Assembly (NCBI RefSeq): GCF_032854445.1
Contig: NC_088305.1
Location: 8,727,717 to 8,791,716 of the forward strand
Length of the DNA: 64,000 bases
Direction of reading: 5' to 3'
Origin: Liolophura sinensis
Taxonomy: Eukaryota > Mollusca > Polyplacophora > Chitonida > Chitonidae
Part shown: one piece after another, positions 1 to 11,100 of the stretch
How positions within the stretch are numbered: position 1 is the first letter of the stretch
Layout: every line of letters starts with the position of its first letter
Program-made: the position numbers and the translations under genes
The notes under the pieces: model-generated
Seen by the model: the letters and a program-made list of their open reading frames with translations, nothing else
Told to the model about the DNA's origin: nothing
The model's database searches: none

Positions 1-649
1 TGCTGCTCAGATGTTACCGCCATCATACCAAGAGGTATCTTTTTTTTTTACCGCCCCCCACCCCACCTCCTTTTTTCTTGTGGACCAACTATAGTATCAC
101 ATGTATCATGTTTCTACTGTTGACTGAAGATTGTATTCCAACACACACTGAAAACACATATACATGTATAACTCAGTAACAACCAGCAGAACTGAGAGGT
201 GTTTATTATTACAGGAAATACATGTGGTTTATATACCCAATAAGTCAACAAACCACAGCAGAATATTGCCCTGGCCAAATCATGTCTTTGATCTCTCGCA
301 AATGTTATGTTTACCACAAAATTTTCTTTTGTTTAAAATGCATAAAAAAATTCACCAACTGTAACTAAGTTCATGGTGTTTTTACAAGGTGTTGGTATAC
401 ACATATTTGACAATCTCTCTGACAATGTATATGGTAGGAAACTTTGATAATCAAGTGCTTTGTCAGTTACCTGTCAAAGGCTGGTGTTTTTATTTGGGCA
501 AAGTGCATGGTTATATCTGATGGCCATAATGCATGAAAAATTCCTCAGTACAATGTTAAATACCAATCAAACCTGTCAATCAATCAGTCAAACAGAAATG
601 GCTTTGTCTCAAACTTAAAGGACACACTATCCTTTATATTCTTTGACAG
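1..649 (+). other. Probable intron upstream of the first visible exon
   Basis: No coding exon, RNA gene or clear repeat was recognised here. It lies directly 5' of the acceptor at 641-649 (ctttgacag) and has the AT-rich, T-tract-rich look of an intron. The short open frames have no recognisable content. Confidence 0.5.
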
Positions 650-1078
650 GTAACACAAGCAGATATCGATTCCGCAGTAAGGCCCAATTCAGTTTCCTTG
701 GCTACCAGCTTGGAAGATGTCAAAACATCCCCATTGGACGGGGTCCCGTTTTCTCTATGGTATGGCCACACAGCTGCTGTGCAGTCGGCCCTACTTGCCC
801 GCTGCACAGATTCTGCATTTGGACAGAGGTGCACACCAGAAGACATCTTGAACAGATATAACTACACGTTTGATACAGAGCGATCTGTGTTGCGTGAATT
901 TGGTGACATGACGAACGATTTTTATCTAGGAACTCCTTATATGGCTGATACCGAGAATGGAGACCCCCACTCTCAAGCCTTCTCCGATATGACCTCAGAT
1001 TTTGAACACTCCTCACCACCCTCTGCAGTACACAACAGGTCTTTTCCAGAAGTCGGCTGTTTGGTAGATTTAAGCTGA
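650..1078 (+). CDS. Terminal coding exon of an unrecognised gene
   Basis: A pyrimidine-rich stretch and acceptor (ctttgacag) precede an open frame that starts in phase 0 at 650 and ends with TGA at 1076-1078, giving 142 residues. The middle part contains the motif SLWYGHTAAVQSALLARC. The C-terminal half is acidic and Ser/Pro-rich and carries two similar short motifs, DMTNDF and DMTSDF, about 32 residues apart, which could be repeated linear binding motifs. No membrane segment or catalytic motif is visible. Earlier exons lie outside the window or were not found. I do not recognise the family. Supporting a real exon are the clean acceptor, a GC content higher than the flanks and a poly(A) signal about 270 bp downstream. 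Confidence 0.7.
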   Translation, partial: VTQADIDSAVRPNSVSLATSLEDVKTSPLDGVPFSLWYGHTAAVQSALLARCTDSAFGQRCTPEDILNRYNYTFDTERSVLREFGDMTNDFYLGTPYMADTENGDPHSQAFSDMTSDFEHSSPPSAVHNRSFPEVGCLVDLS

Positions 1079-1370
1079 GTGTGATATTTATAACTATACT
1101 AGATATACATGTATTTCTAGGTGTGTTGAGATTTAAAATTCTTTTTACATAGGCGAGTATTTTGTTGTCGTCTACTTATATTAGTAGTATTCTTTTTGTG
1201 TGAAGTAGGCCTTCATGAATTTGTATTAAAATATCTTGTTTTTTCTTTCTCTTAGGTTACACTTGAACTGTTGTGTGAATTCATTCATTTTTAATGTGCA
1301 TTTTTTTTTTGTTTGTTTTTTTTTTTGTCGTTTCATTGTTATTGAAATAAAATGATTTTATATTAACCAC
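1079..1370 (+). other. 3' UTR with poly(A) signal
   Basis: AT-rich sequence after the stop at 1078, with T-runs and a canonical AATAAA at 1346-1351. Cleavage would be expected shortly after, near 1365-1370. Confidence 0.6.
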
Positions 1371-2177
1371 AAGGTATTTGTACAAATGCATTGTATGTGT
1401 GTATATTAAACTATAAGCATTGTTTGAATGTGTATTATGTCTGCTCTATATATTTTATTATTTTGTAGAATGCATTAAAATTCATATGGCATAAGGAATT
1501 TAATCTTCTATACAATACAAAATATCTCAAACTACTTGCTCAATCTTGGCTGAGATTGTTTAAGATTTGAACAGTTTGAATGCCCTACACTCAAGAGATT
1601 TAAAGTTTAGGCTAAAGCATGAAATCGTTTCTTAAAGTGGAGTCTAGGAAATCAGTGTATACCTCTGTCGTTTCTGGGGTTGAGCCCAGGAAAGGTTTAC
1701 AGGTAGTTTTATGGTTACATACTGGCACTATTTTTACCTGCGAGTGGTTCATTTTGCGTATCCTCAATCTCCTGTGGGGTATTTAAAATTCCATTGTGGT
1801 TACGTCTAGATTTTGAAAGGTTTGAGGAAATTGGGGATTTTCCTTTCTAAATTACGACCTGATAATGTCCATTTATTTACTTGCAAAATTGTGATAAAAA
1901 TATTGGGCTGCTTATTGTGTTCATTTATCTTTTTAATAAAATTTGTGATGGTATACCTGTTGAATGAGTCATGTTTTCATTTGAAATACAGTTGCAAAGT
2001 TTTGAACACCAATGCAGTAATTGTGATTTCAAGCCCAGCATATGGATTGGTGGCTTCTTCTGAGGATGTATATTGGTTTCTCCAGGCTCCGTCCGGTTTT
2101 CATCCCAACATAACAATGGTTGATGTTATATAAGTCACTCTGGACTCCTGAGTTTTTTCCACGCAAAAACATGAGGA
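1371..2177. other. Intergenic, no feature seen
   Basis: AT-rich sequence. The open frame at 1813-2133 has no recognisable domain and no splice or promoter context that supports it. Confidence 0.5.
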
Positions 2178-2530
2178 TTACTTCGGTGGCCTAATGGTTA
2201 GAGCATCCACTTCGAATTTGGGAGACACAGGATAAAACCAGAGTCAGGTCAAACTGAAGACATTAAAAATGGTACTTGTTGCTGCCCTGCTGGTCGTTCA
2301 GTGCTGAGGGGTTAGAGCAAGGAGACAGGACTGGTTGGACCGCTGTAAGTATAATGTGACTCGGTGGGGTGTTATGTCTGGTGTCTTCGGCATGATACTT
2401 CAGTTGTGACTTGGACTTGCCCTGCCACAAGAAGGCAGTTTAGGTACACGCGCCTAACGAAACGCTGTTGTCATAGGACTGATAAATTGTTAAATACGGC
2501 TTTAAACCCCAAGCATACATACATAAGTAA
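2178..2530 (+). mobile_element. tRNA-derived SINE, family C, full length
   Basis: The head reads like a tRNA (ggcctaatggttagagcatcc as A box; a weak B box around 2229-2250). The body is shared with copies at 42715, 47978 and 51040. It ends with the tail aaattgttaaatacggctttaaacccc followed by (cata)n. The shared body contains the word ggtgtcttcggcatgatact. Pol III transcription of the parent family is inferred from the head. Confidence 0.75.
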
Positions 2531-2811
2531 ACCAGACCGCCGTCAAAAGTAAAAATATTCATGACAACGGCGTTATATAATGGTCAATCAATCAATCAAC
2601 AAATTGCTTGGCTTTAAGCCCATTGTTGTTTAATCCTCCTGTACTCAACAAAATGTGGAGATATGATCTTCAGATTGTTTAATTTTGATTGTTCGTGTAA
2701 CTACGTGAATATTGTAATCATTTGTTGTTGGAAAGGTTAATAAACATATATTAAACCCCTAAAGAAAGCATTGTAAAATCTCAGAAAATAGTCTACTACT
2801 ATAGTCTAAAT

Positions 2812-2984
2812 CCCCCACCCCCCCCCCCGCCCTTTCCAATTACTCCTTTTCATAGAGCACCTGACCGAGCAAAATCCCGAGCTGTCGATCCTAACAAAGG
2901 TAAATATACATGCAGAAAATACGCTTCAAGAACTGAAAAAAGTATTCTTTTTGGGGGGGGGGGGGTGGGGGGGGGGGGCGGGGT
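2812..2984. repeat. Paired C-tract and G-tract
   Basis: A C-rich run at about 2812-2832 is followed 120 bp later by a G-rich run at about 2953-2984, broken by single T and C bases. The G-run has quadruplex potential and the two runs can pair with each other across the loop. Lengths of such runs are often unreliable in assemblies. Confidence 0.7.
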
Positions 2985-3174
2985 CTTAAAACCACATTCT
3001 TCTATTCACTGACCTTTTCATGAATCGTTTTACATTGTATGCAAGAACTTTTCACTTCTATGACGACAGTCTGGTTTAATAAGCCTACACGTGAATTAAA
3101 ATCCGAGTTGCCAGAGAGTAAACAACAATACAAACTTACATGTACATTTATATGGTAGACATACTCTTGCACAG

Positions 3175-3340
3175 GAACTCTGTGACCTAGTAGTCAGAGT
3201 GCTATAGTGCAAAAATCTAACTCAGGGGCCGCTCTTTAATGAGCTCTCTCTTAATTGAAGTCCAGCTGATTCTGGCTTCCTCTTCGCTGTCGTACGCGAG
3301 AAGGCCCTCCAGTAGCTTACGGATGGTTCATTTTGTGCTG
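3175..3340 (+). mobile_element. Diverged family A SINE remnant
   Basis: The words aagtccagctgattctggct and tcctct...gtacg..gagaaggcc...ttacggatgg follow the family A consensus (B box region, then the core), but the head is badly eroded and the 3' tail is missing. Confidence 0.5.
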
Positions 3341-3680
3341 GCGGCTGATATACGAATGTCGGTTTTGATGCATAGATTAATTTCTCTGATCGGCCGGAAG
3401 ACCGGTTAACCGAAGGTACAAGGATGGCATTCAACCTATATTGATGACCATGTGTAATTTATTCAATGTAATGGATCAATGCTTGTGTCTTCCAAATCCG
3501 TTAATCATTTTTTTCGTGAAGTCATCTTGATAGACCGGTATTGCAGTGATAATTTCCCATTTCTGCACTAAATGTTCATGTTAGGCCACTGTATAAAACT
3601 CGCATGAAATCCCGGGGCTTGCAAGCACCTGTACAAACCCATGCATGTGTGTCATAAAGCCGGAAAACTAGCTTTACTGA

Positions 3681-3880
3681 GGACCCGCATGTCAAATTGA
3701 GGACTCGCATGTCAAAGTGAGGACTCGCATGTCAAACTGATGACCCGCATGTCAAATTGAGGACTCGCATGTCAAACTGAGGACCCGCATGTCAAACTGA
3801 GGACCCGCATGTCAAATTGAGGACTCGCATGTCAAATTGAGGGCTCGCATGTCAAATTGAGGGCTCGCATGTCGAATTTA
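3681..3880. repeat. Minisatellite, 10 copies of 20 bp
   Basis: Ten consecutive 20 bp units close to ggactcgcatgtcaaattga, with units differing at a few sites (ggaccc/ggactc/gggctc; aatt/aact/aagt). There are no spacers, so this is a plain tandem array. Confidence 0.95.
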
Positions 3881-5576
3881 AGATGCTCGCACCTTTGCAT
3901 AATAATGTTTTACATGAGAATGTGATACATGTCTAATAAATTTATTTAAGCGGAAATCTGAATTCGGAAAGTGGTTAAGAGTATAGCAAAAAAATAAAAT
4001 TGATTAAAATTCTCGTGAGGTCAAAGACCAGATGAAAGACAAATAAACTTACTAGGGATGCATGCATGTCCTTATTTAGAGCGTTGTAATGCAAAAACTA
4101 TGTCTACAAAGAGACGGTCCCAAATTCCAACCACAAATTTTTTACATGTCCTTACATCCTTATATTAAAAAAATATTAAAAAAAACGTATTCATCTGAAG
4201 TTCACATCATTTTTTGCTTTCTCTACCTTTTAAAAGGCGTATAATAACCAAATTGGACGACTAACGTTACGCACTTGCGTGTTATGTTGGAAAGAATACT
4301 CAGAGCCTACAGTCGAAGGCAAATGGTACGTTTACATATATACGTGGCATGCATGGGCCAATTTTCACAAAACTACGATAATCATATTTCACGTATAACT
4401 CTTTTCGTAAGTGGCGTTTTCTAGTTTATAACGACGTAAGTGGATGAGATATACGAGAAAAAATGATTAAGGTTGTTTTGTGACAGTGGGACCCGAATCC
4501 AGGATCATAAAGATTTCCTTTGGATTATCAAAAACTTAGGGTTAAAGAGAAATATAGCGGTGTCGAATATTTCTGGCAAAAAATCAACCAGCGCAAATCC
4601 AGTCGAATTTAGTTCACGCGTTATGTCTCTTACTTGGATTTTTTATCGTCAAGATTCATAACTTTTGCATTCAGAAATCTTAATATTTTTATTTCCCGCA
4701 TTTCTGTGGCAATCATTGTTTACGAACATTCATGATCTAAATCCAACATTCGCACATTGAGACACGCGCTACATATAGACAATACCGAAACCTGTATAAT
4801 GACTATACAACTCCAGCAGCTCAAGCTAGGCTGACGTCAAGGCCATTTTACAAAATCGTCTCTACTTTGGATAAATCTTGTCCAATAACTTTTTAGTTAT
4901 GATATGAGGTAAACCTTACCAACACACATTGTTCATATTTACGGTTGCCATGGTAACCAAGATTATCTTAATTTTTTTGTGGTTTTTGTATTTTAACAAA
5001 TACACTCACGGTGGTGCATGTTAACCGATCAGAAATATATCCACTGAGAAGAGAAGTTCTGTGAGTATATTTTATGATGAGAAAATTTTAGAAAATTTTT
5101 AAAACGATGATTTTGACGTACTTATAGCTCCTTGATTATTTTCATTATCGACTGATTATTTCATAATATTGAAACAGTTCTCTGATGGTATGAAAAAGCT
5201 GAAGGCATAATTATTTCGGATTCTGCTCGGCAATATTGAAATAAAATAGACGCATATTTCTATCTGTTGTGACAATTAAATACACGAGTTACTCCCCTTG
5301 AATGATACACACTTCATTAAACAGCTGCTGTTCGGTTACGTTGACCAGGCCTGCCTCCGCCTACCTTGAGCGGCTGGAGAAAGGCTCCAAAAAGGGGCTA
5401 TAGACAACATTTTGACAAGTTTCAAATGTCATACTTTCAAAACTGGCTTCGTTGGCATCAATTTTGTGCAGATTTTCTGATTGATACAGTTCTTGAAGGA
5501 AGGGGGGGGGGGGTCATTATGTATAAGTTCGTGTAGATTACGTGATTGCATGCTCACGGTTTCAAACATTGAAGGA
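3881..5576. other. Intergenic, no feature seen
   Basis: AT-rich, without a recognisable exon, RNA gene or repeat family. The short open frame at 4473-4661 has no supporting features. Confidence 0.5.
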
Positions 5577-5745
5577 TTTTGAATGGTGGGGCTGTGCCCT
5601 GGGAAAACCCACGACCATCCGCAGGTTGTTGTAGGACCTTCCCACGTACGACTGGAGAAGAAAGCCACATAAGCTGGACTTGAACTCACAGCGACCGCAT
5701 TGGTGAGAGGCTCCTGGGTCATTGCGCCGCGCAAGCGTGCTATAA
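5577..5745 (-). mobile_element. Family A SINE fragment (head and core)
   Basis: Read on the - strand it shows the tRNA-like B box (gtgagttcaagtccagct), then the core with ggaaggtcc..caacaacctgcggatggtcgtggg. It lacks the 3' tail and faces another family A fragment at 5810. Confidence 0.8.
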
Positions 5746-5809
5746 ATCTTTCCCATAAGAGTATATACGCGTTTATACCGGTACCGGTAATATACAAAAA
5801 ACCGAACGT

Positions 5810-5960
5810 GGGAAGGTCTGTCGGCAACCTGTGATGACGCTGCCCGGTTTCCTCCCACCATGCATATATGCTGGCCGCCGTCATAAAAGTGAAATATTCT
5901 TGAGTGCGGCGTAAAACATCAATCAAATAAATAAACAAACAAACAAATAAATAAATAATA
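5810..5960 (+). mobile_element. Family A SINE fragment (core and tail)
   Basis: Begins in the core (gggaaggtctgtcggcaacc) and ends with the diagnostic tail gaaatattcttgagtgcggc...atcaatcaaataaataaa. The head is absent; the opposite-strand fragment at 5577-5745 supplies head and core only. Confidence 0.85.
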
Positions 5961-6014
5961 TACAAAAAACAGAATGACCGTGACGTTGTAGGATAAGATA
6001 TTGTCGTGTTCCTT

Positions 6015-6055
6015 ACGTGAATGAGTACGGCGTAAAACACCAATGAAAAAAAAAA
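6015..6055 (+). mobile_element. Family A SINE tail fragment
   Basis: About 40 bp matching the tail (gagtacggcgtaaaacacca) followed by an A-run. It may be a remnant of a heavily truncated insertion. Confidence 0.5.
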
Positions 6056-6717
6056 ATCCTTACGTGAAAACGTTATGTTGAAAATACATCTAAAGACGTT
6101 ATAAACACATTAACTTTTTAAACTATAATACATGTAGCCTATATTTAATAGAAGTGTAATATCAATTGCATCTAAGTTTTATGGAAAACCAGAGAAGTTT
6201 GATAATAAAAGTACCGGTTTATCTTTGCTTTATTTGAAACTGAAGAAATTGCTAGGAGCCCTCTCCCTTCTAGATCCACCCCTGAAACTTGCTGGCAAAT
6301 GCTCATAAACCCGCTACTCAAGTGGATTAAGCTACTGTTTTAGATCTTCTTAAAGAAGGTGACAATAAACATTTTATAAAAGCTGGGCATGTCTACTCAC
6401 AGCAGGTGTCGCACATAATCCCCCTTAGTGAATTAATCGCCCAAATCAGTGGGAACTATAGGCCTAACAAAACACAACAGACTTAGGCCTAATTGCTTTA
6501 CAACACTTATTTTACACAAGCTTAAATATAGGGGTCACGGTAACAAAAAAAAAATGGGAACAAAACAGTCGAAATTTTGAAAGTTTATGCACCTATCTGT
6601 ATAACCGTGAAAGCATTATCCCGTCAAACTGATCCTTTAGAGTGCAACGCCAATTAAGGAAATGTGAGAAAGAGAAGAGCATCTGGATATCACAGTCTCA
6701 GAAGAAAATTGATTTGT

Positions 6718-6903
6718 TTCTTTGATTGGTGTTTTACGCCGCACTGACGAATATTTGACTACTTAGACGGTGGTTAGCATATATGGTGGGAGGAGGCAAA
6801 TTAACACACGACCCTCGATCTGCAACTGTTGATCTGCAAATGTTGATATATAGCTTGGTGGCAGACCATCTCACGTACACGTGTACGACCGGAGTGGCAG
6901 ATG
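6718..6903 (-). mobile_element. Diverged family A SINE
   Basis: On the + strand it opens with gattggtgttttacgccgcac (the tail reversed) and runs into an eroded core with tggtgggaggaggcaaa and ..cacgaccctcgatctgcaac. The tRNA-like head is lost. Confidence 0.65.
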
Positions 6904-8145
6904 AAAATTAAATACACACAGTTCCACACACTCGAACAGACATTACCAGATAAAGTAGCCTATATGCAGAGGAATATATAGGATCTGTAGACCTAGACCT
7001 ATTACGTTACACGAAAGTAGCAATTTCGAATCTTTAGATAAGGAAAGTCGAATCTACAAATAAGAATTTCGACAAAAAAAAATGTAATTTCCACTTTGTT
7101 ATGTCAAAATTTCCACATTTCTCCAGCCAAAGTTTTTCCCACGATGAGGCTATGCAACGTGCTTCCACACAGAGTGTACTGGTTAAGGGGTATACAATGT
7201 TATCCAAATTATCACTGAAGCGAGACGGCCGGATGACCAACGTCAATAGTGGTTATCTCCCTTGTATTACTCTTCACTGATTTGTGAGGAACACAATCTT
7301 GAAATATCGTTTACAAAACGGCCACTTATAAAGCCATCGCGCCTTTTCGGTTAAATCTTTTCGTGCAACATGAGAACGTTTTCAATTGAACGACTGTCAA
7401 TTCTAGTTTGGTTCGGCTATTCAGCGCTATATACGGACACGTTGATTTGACCTCGGCAGGTGATACTTGGCCTCATTTCCATGGCGACCACGCGGAGCCG
7501 GGACGTGAAATGTCAGTGCTGAAATTCCTGACAGTTTGCTCTCAAATGAGGATAAGTGCATTTGACATGTGTACCCATCGCTGCGCCCATGCCTAACTAC
7601 ACACGACTATATCCACTGATAGTCATTTGAAAGCTAAAACCACCAACTTCTCACATTTTTAGTTTCTTTTCTTTGTTTACGTTTTTGCTCGGTTGATATG
7701 AATGAATCCAAGGGGAGTAATCGAACAAAAAAAGGGCCACACTTTCCGGTGAGGTCTTTCATGGCGGCTGTGAATTTCTTACAGACTACAATCTGATCAG
7801 GGAAGGGTTAATTAAAGCTACAAGTCAGTCTAATGTGAAAGCAAGTCAGAGCATGTCCAAACTGTGGAATGTATTTCCCCCGAAGCTGTTCCGCGATGTG
7901 GGCCCTCGGTCGATATTTGCATGGCAAACTTGTCCTAGTCCAATCAAAACAGCTGATTTTCATCACGTGGCCTGTTGTGTTGTGAAGCATTTTTTCCACC
8001 GAGGGCTTGCTGAGGTCTGATCGAGAGGACGTGGGGAAGTGAACGCCTGGATAAAACTTTCGATAAATTCGTTTAAGTTGAAGTAAATGCGTCAGGGTAC
8101 TGCTTATTAGACTCAGGAGAGACTGGGGCTACTTTAGAATAGAAA
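6904..8145 (+). promoter_or_regulatory. Upstream region of the FAM117/GLCCI1-like gene
   Basis: No exon is recognised. The segment at about 7700-8145 directly precedes the first coding exon and presumably holds the promoter and 5' UTR. No TATA box or other core element could be assigned with confidence. Confidence 0.35.
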
Positions 8146-11100
8146 ATGTCTGGGCAAGCGCCACAGCGGGTCCGTCGAATCGCGTCACCATCAACAAAAC
8201 AGGGGCCGATAAAAGCTGTGAAAGCTTTCACGCTGATGCATGGCAGCCCTACCAGAGGTGTCTCCAGAAACAGTCCATCGTCCTCACCCACATCTATTTT
8301 GACATCGGAAACTCACAGAATAAAAAGCCACAGGCGGTCTCCGGACAGTCGATCATCTCCTGAGAGACGAAGTCCAAATTCACCAAGTTTTAAAGGTACG
8401 CCTTTATTTGTGTAGCCTGTTCTCGTTTGCAAACTCAGCAATCCGCCATTTTCTTGACTTCGAGAATTTTTTTTGCACCATCAAAAGCTAGTTTTTCTTC
8501 CGTAAATGTGTGATTTGGGGAAAATGCTGAAAGACCCGACCCTTAGATTTGATTTTTCTGCCCAGGTAAGAGGCATTTAATGCTGAGAAATCCAACTGTG
8601 CGCAATAATAGCACGTCCACGTAGTGTAAGGAAGCCTTCCTTGAGTGATTTCTTTGTCACGAAGGGGACAAAATGGCTGACTTGGCAGTCGACCAAGTTT
8701 TAAATGTAACATGAAACGATGCCTGTGGCGAAATTTTTCTCACAAGTCAGTGTGACACTTTTGACTGGAATCTTGAGCATTGAATATAATGCATTCAGGA
8801 TATGCATTTAAGACAAGGATATACATGTAAGCGTATTAAAATACTGTATATAGTTGCATGTAAACAAGTCAAGGTGTTCCTTACAGTGACAACTGACAAC
8901 TCAGAATTCACTTACAATTCCACAAACTGTTTCCATTTAAGGTATTAATGTGTATGTCTTGTGGCACTGTGAAGTGACGGCATGAATTGGGGAGGTAGAT
9001 TGTTATGTCTGTAAGAGAGATAATTTTTATTTGATTTAAAAATGAAATAAAATTTTGTTTGATATATAAATGTACAGGTGTCATTATAGCCCATGTATAC
9101 AAGTGTGCAACAATACATACCATAGGTAAAATTTTTATTATTTCTGTTTACATAGAATGTCGCCTCTAAGCACCTTGTGCTGTGATATTCTATCTTTTGC
9201 AGCAATACGTTAGAAAAAGAACTGAAGTTTTACATGGTTGATTTATTGGAGAATTTATTGCTTTACTAATTTCCATATAGCTTTCATCTGGTTCCATCCC
9301 ATGGCAAGCGGATGATAGCATGATAGCAAAAATAGCATGGGGAGGTGTAGGAAAGTGAATAACAGTGGATGATATTCTCAGAAGTATGCTTGTCATTTAA
9401 GCGAACCGGATATTGTTTTAGACATGTGTTTTACATCAGAACAATCTGCTCAGTGTGCCTAATTTGTTCAAATCAAGTATTTTATATCAGTACTGTCACA
9501 TTTATATCTGCCCAGGACCCAAGTTAAAGGTCAAGTGTTCGGCTGTCTGCTGTCTCGAATGACCGTGAAACTCACATACATGTAACATTATGGTTGATCG
9601 GTGTCTTCAGTGTTGGGCTGTGACGAGCACATGTTTGTGTCAGTCAATCAGTTTGCTTGTGATACATCAGTCGAATATATATGACATCTTATCTTTTGAA
9701 ATTGGCTGACCAGTCAGCTCTATGAATTCAAATCTTTCACCTTGACTCATTCACTTTACGAGGTGCCTGAGTACAGGGCAACATAAAATTTTCATGGATA
9801 TGTCTTCTATTGCAAATTTCTTCAGTGTTTTTACAACAGCCAAGCATAACTTTCCCATAACTAAGTGTAAAGAGGAACATTATTCCCAAATAACCATAAA
9901 CATTGAAAATACATCATACGTTTTTTTGGGTTTTTTTGTGTGTGCAAAATTTGACGTCAAAATGGGTAAAATTAATGGTAACGATCAGTTTATCTTTGTG
10001 CCCGATCAAGCAGTGACCTACATGTAGATGACATTTAACACCATACAGAGACAGTCAGGCACACTTGTCTCAAGTGGTTATCAAGGTGGAAATTCCATAT
10101 TCTGAAGCTGTATTGATATTTGGTATCGATGTCAAAATTAGTTGGGAAAGTTCTTACATGTAATACAGTTAATACATATGCATTGGTATGTGTTGTTTTA
10201 CAGTTTTAAAAATTAAAAGAGAAAAAACACTGCAATAACTGTTAAGTGTGTCTTACATTAAGTTTCTTGCCTTCCATTATAAACTTTTGTGATGGCATAA
10301 ATTTTGAACTTATTCTTGGGTTAAAGTCAGTGTGCTTAACCATTAGATTAACTTTTGAACAAATATTAATTAGTTTTAACTCTTGGTGTACGCTTCACAT
10401 TATTTCGACAGCAGTGTATGCCAACTGTTCCTGATTGTATGTGAATTTGACGTGCTTGTTAGAATGGGGAGGGGGGGGGGGGGGCGTTAATTAAAATTTG
10501 AAAGCCTTGTAATCCTTTTGTGTAACCAGAGTGGGAGTTGTTGGTGAAATGAATAGCCCATCACCTTGGATTTGGCAAATTGTAAACTCTGGAGAAGAGT
10601 TGCATTAATATTGACATTCCTTGTATTTCATAATTGTTATTAAATGTGTTGTTTGTACTTGTAATAAACAATACACACATTACCAAAAAGACTTTCATCC
10701 ATGTGCTTTGTGATTGTTAGGAAAACACCAAAGTCTGTGTAAATGCATGTATTTATGGATTTATTTAGTTATCTCAGAAAGTATTCAGCAAGTTATAGTC
10801 AAAATAAAAACTTAGTGCTTAGTGTCTGTGGCAAAAGAAAATGGCACCAGCGTACATGTTCAAATGCTTCGTCCTGAAAAAAAGCCCCCCCTCCAAAATG
10901 CACTTGCTTGAATTGTGTGGTTGAATGCAATAAAATGGCTGTAGAATGATATATTTATGATCAATCTTTATGAATAAAGCATGTACATGTATGTAGAGCA
11001 TCAGGTTTGTTTTAGGTCCGTGTTAATTTATATCAAGAGAAATATAAAAAAAATTGTTCCCAGGGGCCTGCAGCACATCTACATGTAGCCGACATGCATC

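Noticed and set aside
1813-2133. 106-codon open frame (+) between two features
   Set aside because: AT-rich, hydrophobic by composition, no recognised domain and no exon signals at its ends.
3222-3434. 70-codon open frame on the - strand with GC-richer sequence
   Set aside because: It overlaps a diverged family A SINE; the GC content comes from the SINE core.
3681-3880. Regular 20 bp repeats resembling a CRISPR array
   Set aside because: The units are contiguous without spacers, and the genome is animal.
5429-6043. 204-codon open frame on the - strand
   Set aside because: It runs through two opposed SINE fragments and an AT-rich stretch. The residues match the translated SINE, not a protein family.
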